A stretch of DNA of 64,000 nt from an uncultured Bacteroides sp. (lineage in GTDB: Bacteria; Bacteroidota; Bacteroidia; Bacteroidales; Bacteroidaceae). A model generated the notes under the pieces. It saw only the letters and a program-made list of their open reading frames with translations. It ran no database searches and was not told where the DNA came from. Shown here piece by piece: positions 55,546 to 64,000 of this stretch. The stretch is from contig CAMAFR010000010.1 of NCBI GenBank assembly GCA_945833835.1, forward strand, positions 1-64,000, read 5' to 3'. The translations under genes and the position numbers were made by a program. Numbering within the stretch: the stretch's first letter is position 1; every line of letters starts with the position of its first letter.

Positions 55546-56712
55546 ATGAAAGTAAGGGGAGTCGTTTGCTGTCTGTTGCTTGTTGGGGTTATTGGGGGGC
55601 ATCTGTCCGCTGTTGCAGGGACGTTTGCTGTCCCTTCTCCATCCGAGAAAGGTTATCAGTATATCCGTGAGCTGGCAATTGAGGTAGCCACCCGTCTGCA
55701 TCGCTCGGAAGTGGGACCGGGCGAGTATTATCTTACCGATGTCTGTCCGGATCGGCCGGTGGTTGTGTTGGCCGATGCCGACCGGCATATCCGGCATATC
55801 GGCTTCCGGTTGTTCAGCGATTTTGTGTTGAGCCAGCATCCTTCACCTGTTTATCGGTTTGTGGAACGTTACCTGCTCGAATTGTTGTTGCAGAAAAACA
55901 ACAGCGAGGTGCAGGCCAAGTTGCAGCGGGAGCGGGTCAGCCTCACCTCCGAATGCTATTCGTTGACCGATTATCGTTCCGCCATCCGTCGGATAGTGGC
56001 TGACTTTTCGGACGATTTGTCCCTCTATGTCAGCACGAGGGATCATTATTATCAGCTCTCTTGCCGTAAAGGCGGCCGGTTGTTGCTGGCTGTCCGTTTT
56101 CCTGTCCGGTATGAGTTGCTCACCGGTTGCTCCAAGTTAGAGGCCGAGCACTCTGTCTATCCCTCTTTTTTGAACTACCTTTCTCATCCGCAAGTGCCGG
56201 CTGTCTCACGGCCACTTGTCCTTTCTTCTTATAAGCAGGGACTGTTCAGTGCAAACGAGGATTCATACGGGATGCCTGAAATCCAGTCAACTGCCTATTA
56301 TCAGGCGTCTGCACAGGATACGGCACTGGTCTTCAGCCAAGAGTATGAGCTGGAATCAGCCTGCAACCTGTTTAATGCCGGTATAGACGGAGTCGAGATG
56401 CAGGTGCGCCAGAAGTTGTATGGTGACAAGACGAACACCTTCGTTTCTTCCATAAAAGTATTCATGGATTTTCTCCGTTCGCAAGGTTGCACCGTCTATA
56501 CCACCGTTCAGGAGGTAGGGAAGGAGCAGATCAAGGGCGCGGTGCTGGCGGTCAACCCCGAATACGGTTACCAGCACTTGTTGCTGTTCCGCTTCGACCG
56601 TCGTCTGTTCGCCGCTCCCCGCAAGGAACGGGTGACAGCGGACATGTATTGTTATATCCCGATTCATAACGTCAAATCCTTATTCGATGAGCATCCATCT
56701 AAAACCAACTGA
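55546..56712 (+). CDS. Exported protein of unknown function (surface cluster gene 1)
   Basis: The 388-residue product has a signal peptide (MKVRGVVCCLLLVGVIGGHLSAVAG). The mature part, with FAVPSPSEKGYQYIRELAIEVA and SCRKGGRLLLAVRFPVRYELL, suggests a mixed alpha/beta structure. I recognise no family. The ATG at 55546 is preferred to a TTG two codons upstream. A -7-like TATTTTTA lies near 55504. The following gene starts three bases after the stop, so the genes from here to the window end look like one operon. Confidence 0.75.
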   Translation: MKVRGVVCCLLLVGVIGGHLSAVAGTFAVPSPSEKGYQYIRELAIEVATRLHRSEVGPGEYYLTDVCPDRPVVVLADADRHIRHIGFRLFSDFVLSQHPSPVYRFVERYLLELLLQKNNSEVQAKLQRERVSLTSECYSLTDYRSAIRRIVADFSDDLSLYVSTRDHYYQLSCRKGGRLLLAVRFPVRYELLTGCSKLEAEHSVYPSFLNYLSHPQVPAVSRPLVLSSYKQGLFSANEDSYGMPEIQSTAYYQASAQDTALVFSQEYELESACNLFNAGIDGVEMQVRQKLYGDKTNTFVSSIKVFMDFLRSQGCTVYTTVQEVGKEQIKGAVLAVNPEYGYQHLLLFRFDRRLFAAPRKERVTADMYCYIPIHNVKSLFDEHPSKTN

Positions 56713-56715
56713 TAT

Positions 56716-57741
56716 ATGAAGAGAACCGTATTTGTGCTCTTCCTGCTGTTGCTGTGGCGGGGCGTAGCTGTCGCCCAGCAGCAGGAAATGTCTGAACAAG
56801 AAGTCGCGGCACAGAAAGAAGAAATCAACAACATTAAGCTGGGCGACAATGCCGTGTATGCTGAGGTCATCGAAACCATGACCGATGACAACGAGGCGGT
56901 ATCGTTGGCCAAACAGAAGTCCATCAATCTGCTGCAGAGCCATGTCATCGAGGTGTTTGCCAAACGGCTGCACATGGAGAAAAAAGACCTGCAGGAGATT
57001 TGGGATGTCATTGACGACAAGTGCCAGAACATTGTCATCAAGAAAGGCGATCTGTTTCGTGTGTTCACGTATATCGCCAAGGATGCCCTCGGACTCACCC
57101 GCAGGAAACCCAAGAAAGGGGATGTGGAAAAATACCTGATGGATGATCCTAAGGAAGTGACCGCAGCCGACACGACGGTACTGCAGGAGGGGATGAAGCG
57201 ACTGGCAGAGAAGACGGTGGACAAGCAGGACGATGAGGTGTTGGTGGACAATCTGACACAACCTACCCCTTTCGAGCGGCCGCAGTCCGAGCAGCCCGTT
57301 GTCTCCCAGCCGGTAGCGGAGGTGCCTGCCGTTGTCCAGCCTGTGGCGGAAACTCCTGTGCCGGCAGCTCCCACGGTCGTTACGGTGATAGAACCGGCTC
57401 CTGTGCCGGCGGCCCAGCCTGTTGCGGCTCCGGCAGCTGAACCGGCCGCTCCGGTCAAGGTGCCCGATTTCATACAACCGGTGATGCAATTTATCTTCTT
57501 TAACGACCTGATGGCTTATCTCAAGCAAGAGCAGAACCGTAGCCTGATTTATGGGTCGAAAAAGGATATGCTCTCCGTGGACGAGTGTTACGTGGTGCTT
57601 CTCGAAAAGTCGAGCCGCCGTATTGTGGCGGTGTTGGGCAAAGGAGCGGACAGCCGTCTGAACTACACCGCTTCACGTTTGGACAAGCTCTCAGAGTATA
57701 GTGGTGGGAGATACATCGCGATTTTTGTGCAGGAATATTAA
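56716..57741 (+). CDS. Exported protein with a Pro/Ala/Val-rich linker (surface cluster gene 2)
   Basis: The 341-residue product has a signal peptide (MKRTVFVLFLLLLWRGVAVAQ) and an N-terminal helical domain (about 25-150) with YAEVIETMTDDNEAVSLAKQ. This part resembles LPP20-type stress or adhesion proteins only in general layout. A low-complexity linker (about 190-255) is rich in Pro, Ala and Val with repeated PVA and PAAP. A small C-terminal domain (about 256-341: MQFIFFNDLMAYLKQEQNRS and VLLEKSSRRIVAVLGKG) follows. The function is unknown. The linker suggests a spacer across the periplasm or peptidoglycan. Confidence 0.75.
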   Translation: MKRTVFVLFLLLLWRGVAVAQQQEMSEQEVAAQKEEINNIKLGDNAVYAEVIETMTDDNEAVSLAKQKSINLLQSHVIEVFAKRLHMEKKDLQEIWDVIDDKCQNIVIKKGDLFRVFTYIAKDALGLTRRKPKKGDVEKYLMDDPKEVTAADTTVLQEGMKRLAEKTVDKQDDEVLVDNLTQPTPFERPQSEQPVVSQPVAEVPAVVQPVAETPVPAAPTVVTVIEPAPVPAAQPVAAPAAEPAAPVKVPDFIQPVMQFIFFNDLMAYLKQEQNRSLIYGSKKDMLSVDECYVVLLEKSSRRIVAVLGKGADSRLNYTASRLDKLSEYSGGRYIAIFVQEY

Positions 57742-57759
57742 AACTCAAAAACTGAAGAT

Positions 57760-58758
57760 ATGAAAAGATTATGTGTAAGACTTTGGTCGCTTGTCCTTGT
57801 CTGTCTGCTGGCACTCCCGGTTTCGGCACAATATGCCACTACGTTTGTGGCGGTCGGGCTGGAGGACGAAGCCTTGGCGCAACGTGTGAACACCACTCTT
57901 TCCGGAGTGTTGACGGCTTTCAATCAAGCACAAAAGGAAGAAGGGAAACTGGATCAGCTCTTGGCGGGCCTGCATGTCGCTCCGGAAGCGGTGAAGGACA
58001 TCCTGACGTTGTGGAACGGTTGTCCGTTCCGTTGTACCGACACGAAGGTGGTGGAGAGTTGCACCACGACTGCCGACGGTCAGTACCAGGTGCGCAACAT
58101 CCCCTTGATGATGGTGCCTGCCGATCCCGAGAACGGCACTTGGAAGAAATATCAGGAAGGCGTGTTCGTGTTCAACGAGGCCGGCCAGGTCACCGACTTC
58201 CATCTGGCCCTTTCGGCCGATCTGTATATCAAGGTGATGCGTACGACCGATGCCGTGAACGACTTTGTGCAGCGGCAGCTCATTCTGGAGTATGTGGAGC
58301 GTTTCCGCAACGCCTATAACCTGAAGGACATGAACTTCCTGGAGCAGGTGTATAGTGACGATGCCTTGATTATTACCGGTAAGGTGATTACCACGGTCAA
58401 GTCGGAAATTACGGCCAGTGGTCTCAGCAATAAAAAGGTGGTCTATTCTCGCCAGAGCAAGCGGGAATACCTGGACAAGCTTGCCCGGATTTTCCGTACC
58501 AACAAGCGCATCAACGTGTTGTTTGATGACATCAAGGTGATGAAGCATCCCGCCAAGCCCAATTTCTACGGCGTGACGTTGAAGCAAGGCTATGAGTCCG
58601 ACCGCTACCGTGACGAGGGCTATCTCTTCTTGTTGTGGGACTTCACCAACCCCGATGCGCCGCAGATACATGTGCGCACCTGGCAGCCCGACAAGATTGA
58701 CATCAACACGCCGCTGCCCGAAGAGGAAGTGTTCTCCATCGACGATTTTGACATTTAA
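57760..58758 (+). CDS. Exported protein with a possible NTF2-like domain (surface cluster gene 3)
   Basis: The 332-residue product has a signal peptide (MKRLCVRLWSLVLVCLLALPVSAQ). The C-terminal half (about 165-310), with ILEYVERFRNAYNLKDMNFL, YSDDALIITGKV and GYLFLLWDFTNPDAPQIHVR, has the pattern of an NTF2/SnoaL-like cone fold. The N-terminal part is unassigned. It ends in an acidic tail. It follows the previous gene by 18 bp. Confidence 0.72.
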   Translation: MKRLCVRLWSLVLVCLLALPVSAQYATTFVAVGLEDEALAQRVNTTLSGVLTAFNQAQKEEGKLDQLLAGLHVAPEAVKDILTLWNGCPFRCTDTKVVESCTTTADGQYQVRNIPLMMVPADPENGTWKKYQEGVFVFNEAGQVTDFHLALSADLYIKVMRTTDAVNDFVQRQLILEYVERFRNAYNLKDMNFLEQVYSDDALIITGKVITTVKSEITASGLSNKKVVYSRQSKREYLDKLARIFRTNKRINVLFDDIKVMKHPAKPNFYGVTLKQGYESDRYRDEGYLFLLWDFTNPDAPQIHVRTWQPDKIDINTPLPEEEVFSIDDFDI

Positions 58759-58779
58759 CCTTTAACACCAAATATATCT

Positions 58780-59631
58780 GTGAAAATGCGAAAAGTAATT
58801 TTGTGTCTGTTGTGTTGCTGCGCCGCTGTGGTTGCTGGGGCTCAGGAACTGAAAGTGGAGGCGTTCCAGCGCATGGACCGCGACTTGTTCGCCCGCACCA
58901 ACGAGCGGCGGGATTTGAACGATGTGCCTTGTGCCGTGGTGCGTGTATCGGTGTCCAATGCCAAGGACTATTCCTTCGAGGGCAACATCATCGGTGACGT
59001 GGTCTACAAGCCGGGCGAGGCCTTGGTCTACATGACCCAAGGTTCGCGCAACCTTACCATCAAGAGCGACAAGTTCGGTTCGTTGAAGTACGAGTTCACA
59101 CAGCGGTTGGAGAAGCAGGTGGTCTACAAGCTGTCCATGAAGCTGATAACCAGTGAGGCCAATAAACTGCGCACATTGGTCATGCCGGTTGCCGGTATCG
59201 GGAGCACCCTGTCTTTCGGTGCCATGATTGGTATCGTGAAGAAGGCGGGCGGTTATGTGAAACTGAAGGCCAACTTCAAGAACCAGGCCACCGAACTGGA
59301 GTGCGATAACCAAGGCATGGTGCCCGGACAGGAAACGGCGGCCTGGTTTACGGGGGCCACGAAGAGCAGCCGTCTGGCCGTGACCGGCGGTTTGCTGTTG
59401 CGCTTGGCACAGCCGTTCTATGTCTACGCCGGCGGTGGTTATGGTTATAAGAAGCTGGCCTGGGAGACCGTCGACGGACAGTGGGCGGAGAATGTCGACG
59501 AGACCTTCAAAGGGGCCGAGGCCGAGCTGGGCTGCATCCTCCGTCTGAAGAATTTTGCCCTGTCTGCTGGTGTGCAGAGCAACTCGTTCAAGTATTTCGA
59601 GGCGACGGTGGGCGTGGGCATCATGTTTTAA
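58780..59631 (+). CDS. Exported protein of a Bacteroidales surface family (surface cluster gene 4)
   Basis: The 283-residue product has a signal peptide (RKVILCLLCCCAAVVAGAQ). The following region, VEAFQRMDRDLFARTNERRD then DVPCAVVRVSV and GEALVYMTQGSRNLTIKSDK, recalls PEGA-like modules that I associate with exported Bacteroidales proteins. The C-terminal 100 residues (SSRLAVTGGLLLRLAQPFYV to FEATVGVGIMF) have beta-strand alternation and may be a small barrel. The GTG at 58780 and ATG at 58786 are both possible starts. Confidence 0.72.
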   Translation: MKMRKVILCLLCCCAAVVAGAQELKVEAFQRMDRDLFARTNERRDLNDVPCAVVRVSVSNAKDYSFEGNIIGDVVYKPGEALVYMTQGSRNLTIKSDKFGSLKYEFTQRLEKQVVYKLSMKLITSEANKLRTLVMPVAGIGSTLSFGAMIGIVKKAGGYVKLKANFKNQATELECDNQGMVPGQETAAWFTGATKSSRLAVTGGLLLRLAQPFYVYAGGGYGYKKLAWETVDGQWAENVDETFKGAEAELGCILRLKNFALSAGVQSNSFKYFEATVGVGIMF

Positions 59632-59650
59632 CCTAAAATCAGTATAAGCA

Positions 59651-62014
59651 ATGAAAAAGAATACATCCATTTTGTGGCAGACTTGTGCTACCTTCGCCGC
59701 CGTGGCGTTGCTGGCCGTAGGCTGTTCCGAAGAAGAACCCGGCAGTGAGCTGATGGCGCCTTATTGTCATGTAAATGCCAATGAGGTGACGGTGACCCGT
59801 ACCACGGCTACCCTGACGGGACAGATAGAGGCCGCCAATCCGGCTTCCATCAAGGAGTACGGTTTCCGTTATTCCACCTCGTCCACTCTGAACAAGGATG
59901 ACAAGACCACGGTGACCGTCAAGCTGGGCGATTCGTTGGAGGGTTCAGGCAGTGTCCAGACACTCATCAAGGACCTCTCGCCCAACACCACTTATTATTA
60001 TTGCCTCTACACCTCGACCGGTGTGTCCGAGTCGGTGAGTACGGGTGAAAACTATTTCCGTACGGCCGAGACATCCAGCCCCATCTTTACCGAGTTGGTG
60101 AAGGACTCCATCGGCGAGAATTTCGCCCGCATCAGGTGCAGCGTGGAGGAAATCGGTGACACTTATCTGTTGGAATACGGTGTGGCCTATAAGAAGCTTA
60201 AGGACAAGACCTTTGTTTCCATCCCGGCCGACACGTTGGATGACGAGGCGACCCGTTCGTTTACGGTGGAACTGTCGGAACTGGATCCCGCCACTCAGTA
60301 CGTCATCCGTGCTTACGCCAAGAACAGTTCGGATACGGATGCCAATACCGGTGTGCGCGAGGGGTATAGTGTGAACGACACCATTACGACCGAGAACCTG
60401 TTGGCGGCGGAGATTGAAGGGTATGAGCCGAGTGAGGTGCTCTCTACGTCTGCCAAGATTTCCGGCCAAGTGCTGGGAGCTGCCGGTTCCGGCGGTAAGG
60501 TAGAGGAGATTGGCGTCTGCTATAGCGAAACCAACGAATATCCGGTGTGGACGGACAGCAAGGTGGTCATTGAGGGGACTGACCTGAAGAAGGTGTACAC
60601 GGCTACCTTGACCGGTCTGAAAGAATATACGCAATATTATGCCCGTATGTATGCCAAGAACATTGTGGACGGCAAGGAACGTTACGGCTATGGCGAGGTG
60701 CAGATGTTCACCACTACCGGCTTGAAGAAGCCGGACGTACAGTTTGGAGAAGAAAACACCAGCGATGCCACCAGTTTTACGATGTCGGCGGTCATTAACA
60801 ATTATGATGAGGCGGCATTGGTGGAGAAAGGCTTTATCTGGAGCTTGACCAATGGTGAAATCACGTTGGAAGAGGCGGAAAAAAATAATACCAAATTGGT
60901 GGTGACTGACGGAGGGAAGACGTACACAGGTCATATTGTGGGATTGCCGGTAGGTACCAGCTATTTTGTCCGGGCGTATGCTGTGTACCGTTCGTCGGAG
61001 AATGAGCAGATAGGTTACTCAGGTGCTTATAATATGTACACATTGAGTTTTGATCCTGCTTATGTACAATCAGTTGAGCGTCAAGATCTGACTGCTTTGT
61101 CTGTGAAATTGGTAGGCAAGGTGGGTAGCAATGGCACAGGGACCATCGTGAAGCGTGGTTTTGTGCTCAGTACAGATAACAGTATGGATGTGACGCTCGA
61201 AAATTGTCAGATGAAGATAGAGGCAGGAGAGGATTTCACGGAGCAAGTAACGGGATTGTTGCCCAACACCACCTATTATGTACGGGCATACGTTGTTTGT
61301 GAGTTGGGAGACAAACAGCAAACTGTCTATTCTTGGAACGATAGCTTTATGACCCCTCAGTTTGAAGGAATTACCTTTGGTAATACGAATTGGGATTATG
61401 TGAAGGCAACATCGATACAATTATCGACCATGATAGTGGTAACGGCAGGTGAAGTGATAGAGAAAGGTGTCTGCTGGATAGGACGGTCATCAACGGGAGA
61501 ATGGGTCGACCCGACGTTGGAGAATTGTATGGGATACCAAAAAGCAGAAGGTACTGATTTCGTTGTAACGATGACGGGATTAACGCCTTCCACAGAATAC
61601 ACTTATAGACACTATGTGAAAATGCAGGTGGAAGCGCAAACTTTTATGGTATATTCCTATGTTTCTTCAATTTCAACTGCGGGGCTCAGTGTGTCGGAGG
61701 TTTCTCAAACCATCACGAATCAGACGTATGCCTATTGTTTCAGAGTGAATTATGAAGGAGGCGATTTGACGGAGTATGGGTTTTATTGGACCACTAATCC
61801 CGATGAGCAAACACCGGCTACCAAAAAAGCGGCTACGTTGGCGGATGGTCAGTACACGCTGACACTGGATGGTTTGGCAGAGGGGACTACCTATTACCTG
61901 AGGGCCTATTATGTCATCGATGGTGTGACGTACACGGAGCATAATAGAAGAGAATTTACAACAAAGCGTACTCCTGCCCAAGGAGACAATCAATCACCCG
62001 ATATAAAAAACTGA
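59651..62014 (+). CDS. Lipoprotein with multiple fibronectin-III-like repeats (surface cluster gene 5)
   Basis: The 787-residue product has a lipoprotein signal (TFAAVALLAVGCSEEEPG). About seven repeats of roughly 100 residues follow, each with TATLTGQI-, EYGFRYST- and LSPNTTYYYCLY-like strands as in fibronectin type III modules (for example VEKGFIWSLT and LPNTTYYVRAYVV). Such chains act as spacers or adhesive stalks on the cell surface. From about 61030 the gene is clearly richer in AT than its first half, so the later repeats may have a different origin. Confidence 0.85.
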   Translation: MKKNTSILWQTCATFAAVALLAVGCSEEEPGSELMAPYCHVNANEVTVTRTTATLTGQIEAANPASIKEYGFRYSTSSTLNKDDKTTVTVKLGDSLEGSGSVQTLIKDLSPNTTYYYCLYTSTGVSESVSTGENYFRTAETSSPIFTELVKDSIGENFARIRCSVEEIGDTYLLEYGVAYKKLKDKTFVSIPADTLDDEATRSFTVELSELDPATQYVIRAYAKNSSDTDANTGVREGYSVNDTITTENLLAAEIEGYEPSEVLSTSAKISGQVLGAAGSGGKVEEIGVCYSETNEYPVWTDSKVVIEGTDLKKVYTATLTGLKEYTQYYARMYAKNIVDGKERYGYGEVQMFTTTGLKKPDVQFGEENTSDATSFTMSAVINNYDEAALVEKGFIWSLTNGEITLEEAEKNNTKLVVTDGGKTYTGHIVGLPVGTSYFVRAYAVYRSSENEQIGYSGAYNMYTLSFDPAYVQSVERQDLTALSVKLVGKVGSNGTGTIVKRGFVLSTDNSMDVTLENCQMKIEAGEDFTEQVTGLLPNTTYYVRAYVVCELGDKQQTVYSWNDSFMTPQFEGITFGNTNWDYVKATSIQLSTMIVVTAGEVIEKGVCWIGRSSTGEWVDPTLENCMGYQKAEGTDFVVTMTGLTPSTEYTYRHYVKMQVEAQTFMVYSYVSSISTAGLSVSEVSQTITNQTYAYCFRVNYEGGDLTEYGFYWTTNPDEQTPATKKAATLADGQYTLTLDGLAEGTTYYLRAYYVIDGVTYTEHNRREFTTKRTPAQGDNQSPDIKN

Positions 62015-62018
62015 AACT

Positions 62019-64000
62019 ATGAGAAAGAATAAATATGGAGCAACCGCCTTGCTGGCAGGTGTGCTATTGCTTTCGCTGAACGCTTGTTCAGGAAATGGTG
62101 CTGAAGAAATTGCTGACGTAGAGCAGCAGGCCGGTGCCAGTCGTGTTACCTTGATAGAGGCTACCATTAATGTGTCTGAAACCAATACCCTCCAGATGCA
62201 GTTGGAGGCCACGTTGGGAGAGAATGCCGTGAAAGTGCAGAAACTTGTCCTGACGGGGGAAATGCGAGCAGTGGATATGTATTACTTGCAAGGATCGTTG
62301 AATGACTTGCAGGAATTGGATATGTCTGCGGTCATCATTAAAGCATCTACTTATAGAAAACCAAGTGGGAATAGCATAAATATATCAGATAATGAACTGA
62401 TCGGTGCATTGCTCTCTGGTAAAACCTCCTTGAGGAGTATACAATTTCCTTCATCAATCCAGAAAATCGGATCTTCTGTATGTGAAGAGTGTACAGCATT
62501 AACAACAGTGACTTTTTCTGCGAATTTGACAAACCAGGAAATACCAGGCCGTATGTTTTATGGATGTACCCATTTGACAACAGTTGATTTGACAGGGAGT
62601 AATGTTCAGAAAATCGATTATGCTGCTTTTTATGGATGCTCTTCCTTGACCGATTATGTACAATTTGCTTCTATTACGAATCTGGGTGGAGATGCATTTA
62701 AATGTTGCAGTGGATTTACATCTGTAGATTTGTCAAACGTAACTAATATTGATGCTCGTGCATTTGAAGAATGCACATCTTTAGAATCAGTCACTTTTTC
62801 CAATCAGTTGACTTCTATTGGGTTTTATGCTTTTCGCAAAACAGCACTTACTTCTGTTGACATACCTGCTAGTGTGACAAATTTATCGAGCTCAGCTTTT
62901 TGTGATAATACAGCACTAACAACGGTGCATTTTGCTGCAAATACCATACCTAGTTCCACATTTCAAGGTTGTACCCAATTGGCAACAGTTACTTTAACAG
63001 ATAATGTAACTACAATAGGCAGCAGCGCTTTTTACGGCTGTATAGCTTTAACAGATTATACGCCTTTCTCTTCTGTTACGACTATTGAAAATTCTGCCTT
63101 TGCAGGTTGTGGATTTAGTTCATTAGATCTGTCCAATGTTCAAAAAATAGGCTATGGTGCATTTAGTAATACGCCTTTAACTACTCTTACCATTCCGTCC
63201 TCTGTTACAGCTGTCGGAGGCAGGTTCATTTCAGGTTGCAACCAATTAACCGGTTTGTTTTGGGAATCCACGGCATCTGTTCCGGATGTGTATTTGCCTA
63301 ATTGTTTCTTGTATTTGCGTACTCAAAACGGTGAGGCACCGGCTTTTGGTCCCAACTGGAAAAATGTCGTGATAGATGGTGTGGCGGAATCCATCGAATT
63401 CAATTTCTTACAGCAGAACGCGGATACACCTCCTTTCCGTTGTCCGCAGGCCTTCACCGCTAAGAAGATCTCCTTTACGCGCGATTTTAATAACTGGCAA
63501 AATACGGTGATAGGAGCATCGAGCGGTTGGTACACCATCACGCTACCGTTTACGCCGACAAGCATCACACACCCCGAGAAAGGTGAGTTGGCTCCCTTTG
63601 GTAGCGGTGTGGAAAGTGCCAAACCTTTCTGGTTGCGCCAGCTGACGGCGGAGGGATTTGCCGATGTCACCACTATCGAACCCAATGTGTCCTACATACT
63701 CTCCTTGCCATATAATACGGAGATGTATGCAGATGAGTACAACATTCGTGGGAAGGTGACGTTCAGCGCCGAGAATGTGCAGATACCGGTGACACCGGAT
63801 GCCTTGCCGGCTTCTGACGGACCAACTTTCCAGCTCTGTCCTACCTATCAGTATGTCCCCATGCGGGGTAATGTGTATGCGCTGAATACGAATTATTGGG
63901 TAGAAGATTACAACTACGGTAGTGTCTTCGTACGGTCTGTTCAGGAAGTTTATCCATTCGAGGCCTATGCCGTAGTGCCCTCTTCGGCAGCTCCCGCCGT
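62019..64000 (+). CDS. BspA-like leucine-rich repeat lipoprotein, cut by the window end
   Basis: The frame is open from ATG 62019 to the last base without a stop, so at least 660 residues are present and the C-terminus lies outside. It has a lipoprotein signal (TALLAGVLLLSLNACSG), a region up to about residue 105, and then nine or so LRR_5/BspA repeats of about 22-24 residues (IGSSVCEECTALTTVTF, IDARAFEECTSLESVTF, IGSSAFYGCIALTDY). These are followed by a unique domain from about residue 430. BspA-type proteins bind host proteins and other bacteria. The repeat block (about 62300-63300) is strikingly AT-rich compared with both ends of the gene. It follows the fibronectin-like gene by four bases. 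Confidence 0.88.
   Translation, partial: MRKNKYGATALLAGVLLLSLNACSGNGAEEIADVEQQAGASRVTLIEATINVSETNTLQMQLEATLGENAVKVQKLVLTGEMRAVDMYYLQGSLNDLQELDMSAVIIKASTYRKPSGNSINISDNELIGALLSGKTSLRSIQFPSSIQKIGSSVCEECTALTTVTFSANLTNQEIPGRMFYGCTHLTTVDLTGSNVQKIDYAAFYGCSSLTDYVQFASITNLGGDAFKCCSGFTSVDLSNVTNIDARAFEECTSLESVTFSNQLTSIGFYAFRKTALTSVDIPASVTNLSSSAFCDNTALTTVHFAANTIPSSTFQGCTQLATVTLTDNVTTIGSSAFYGCIALTDYTPFSSVTTIENSAFAGCGFSSLDLSNVQKIGYGAFSNTPLTTLTIPSSVTAVGGRFISGCNQLTGLFWESTASVPDVYLPNCFLYLRTQNGEAPAFGPNWKNVVIDGVAESIEFNFLQQNADTPPFRCPQAFTAKKISFTRDFNNWQNTVIGASSGWYTITLPFTPTSITHPEKGELAPFGSGVESAKPFWLRQLTAEGFADVTTIEPNVSYILSLPYNTEMYADEYNIRGKVTFSAENVQIPVTPDALPASDGPTFQLCPTYQYVPMRGNVYALNTNYWVEDYNYGSVFVRSVQEVYPFEAYAVVPSSAAPA

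Overview
The window reads as a chromosomal segment of a gut-type Bacteroidales bacterium, probably Bacteroidaceae-like; I cannot name the species. The evidence is the gene families (a DUF4348 lipoprotein, an OmpP1/FadL porin, an Oar-like TonB-dependent receptor, both subunits of the methylmalonyl-CoA mutase used in the succinate-propionate pathway, BspA-like leucine-rich repeats) and the many Bacteroidetes-type promoters (-7 element TAnnTTTG, sometimes with TTTG about 19-20 bp upstream). Most of the sequence looks moderately GC-rich by eye. The first 1.2 kb and the last 2-3 kb are visibly richer in AT and look like accessory DNA.

Layout. 1-3600: the remains of a type I restriction-modification locus (hsdM broken by a frameshift at a G7 tract and by loss of the catalytic NPPY region, then a DUF1016/YhcG nuclease-like gene cut short at its C-terminus), followed by 830 bp of gene-free DNA full of short repeats. 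3.6-23.9 kb: mostly housekeeping genes: an unknown membrane-anchored protein, an MFS transporter, pheS, a DUF4348 lipoprotein-murB-MBL hydrolase operon, mltG, dcuB-aspA, clpB, two unknown proteins, an M23 peptidase, a C69 dipeptidase and a phosphohexomutase. 24-30.4 kb: an Oar-like TonB receptor with a secreted glycerophosphodiesterase and a small exported protein, then a LuxR-type regulator divergent from a DUF1349 protein and an eight-copy 23-bp tandem repeat. 30.7-45 kb: methylmalonyl-CoA mutase, a divergent AspT/YidE-type transporter, DUF554, pgk, a FadL porin, a GH53 galactanase lipoprotein, ffh and a NamZ-type muramidase.

45-55.4 kb is the most striking block. A hemerythrin-LuxR fusion regulator sits divergently from seven co-directional genes: porin, imelysin lipoprotein with the GxHxxE motif, di-heme DHOR-type lipoprotein, second porin, mono-heme c-type lipoprotein, Rid-domain protein, and a fused CcsB-CcsA cytochrome c synthase. 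Several of these genes overlap or are separated by a few bases. The set looks like an envelope redox or metal-handling pathway that carries its own heme-attachment enzyme. Its function is not established by the sequence.

55.5-64 kb: six closely packed genes for exported proteins (four unknown, one with fibronectin-III-like repeats, one BspA-like LRR lipoprotein running off the window). The last two show an abrupt fall in GC inside the genes, which suggests a recombining surface-protein locus.

The metabolic theme of the middle part fits an anaerobic fumarate/succinate/propionate lifestyle: DcuB and AspA supply fumarate from aspartate, and methylmalonyl-CoA mutase rearranges succinyl-CoA. Peptidoglycan enzymes (MurB, MltG, M23, NamZ) are scattered through the window. 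No tRNA, rRNA, CRISPR array, integrase or transposase was seen.
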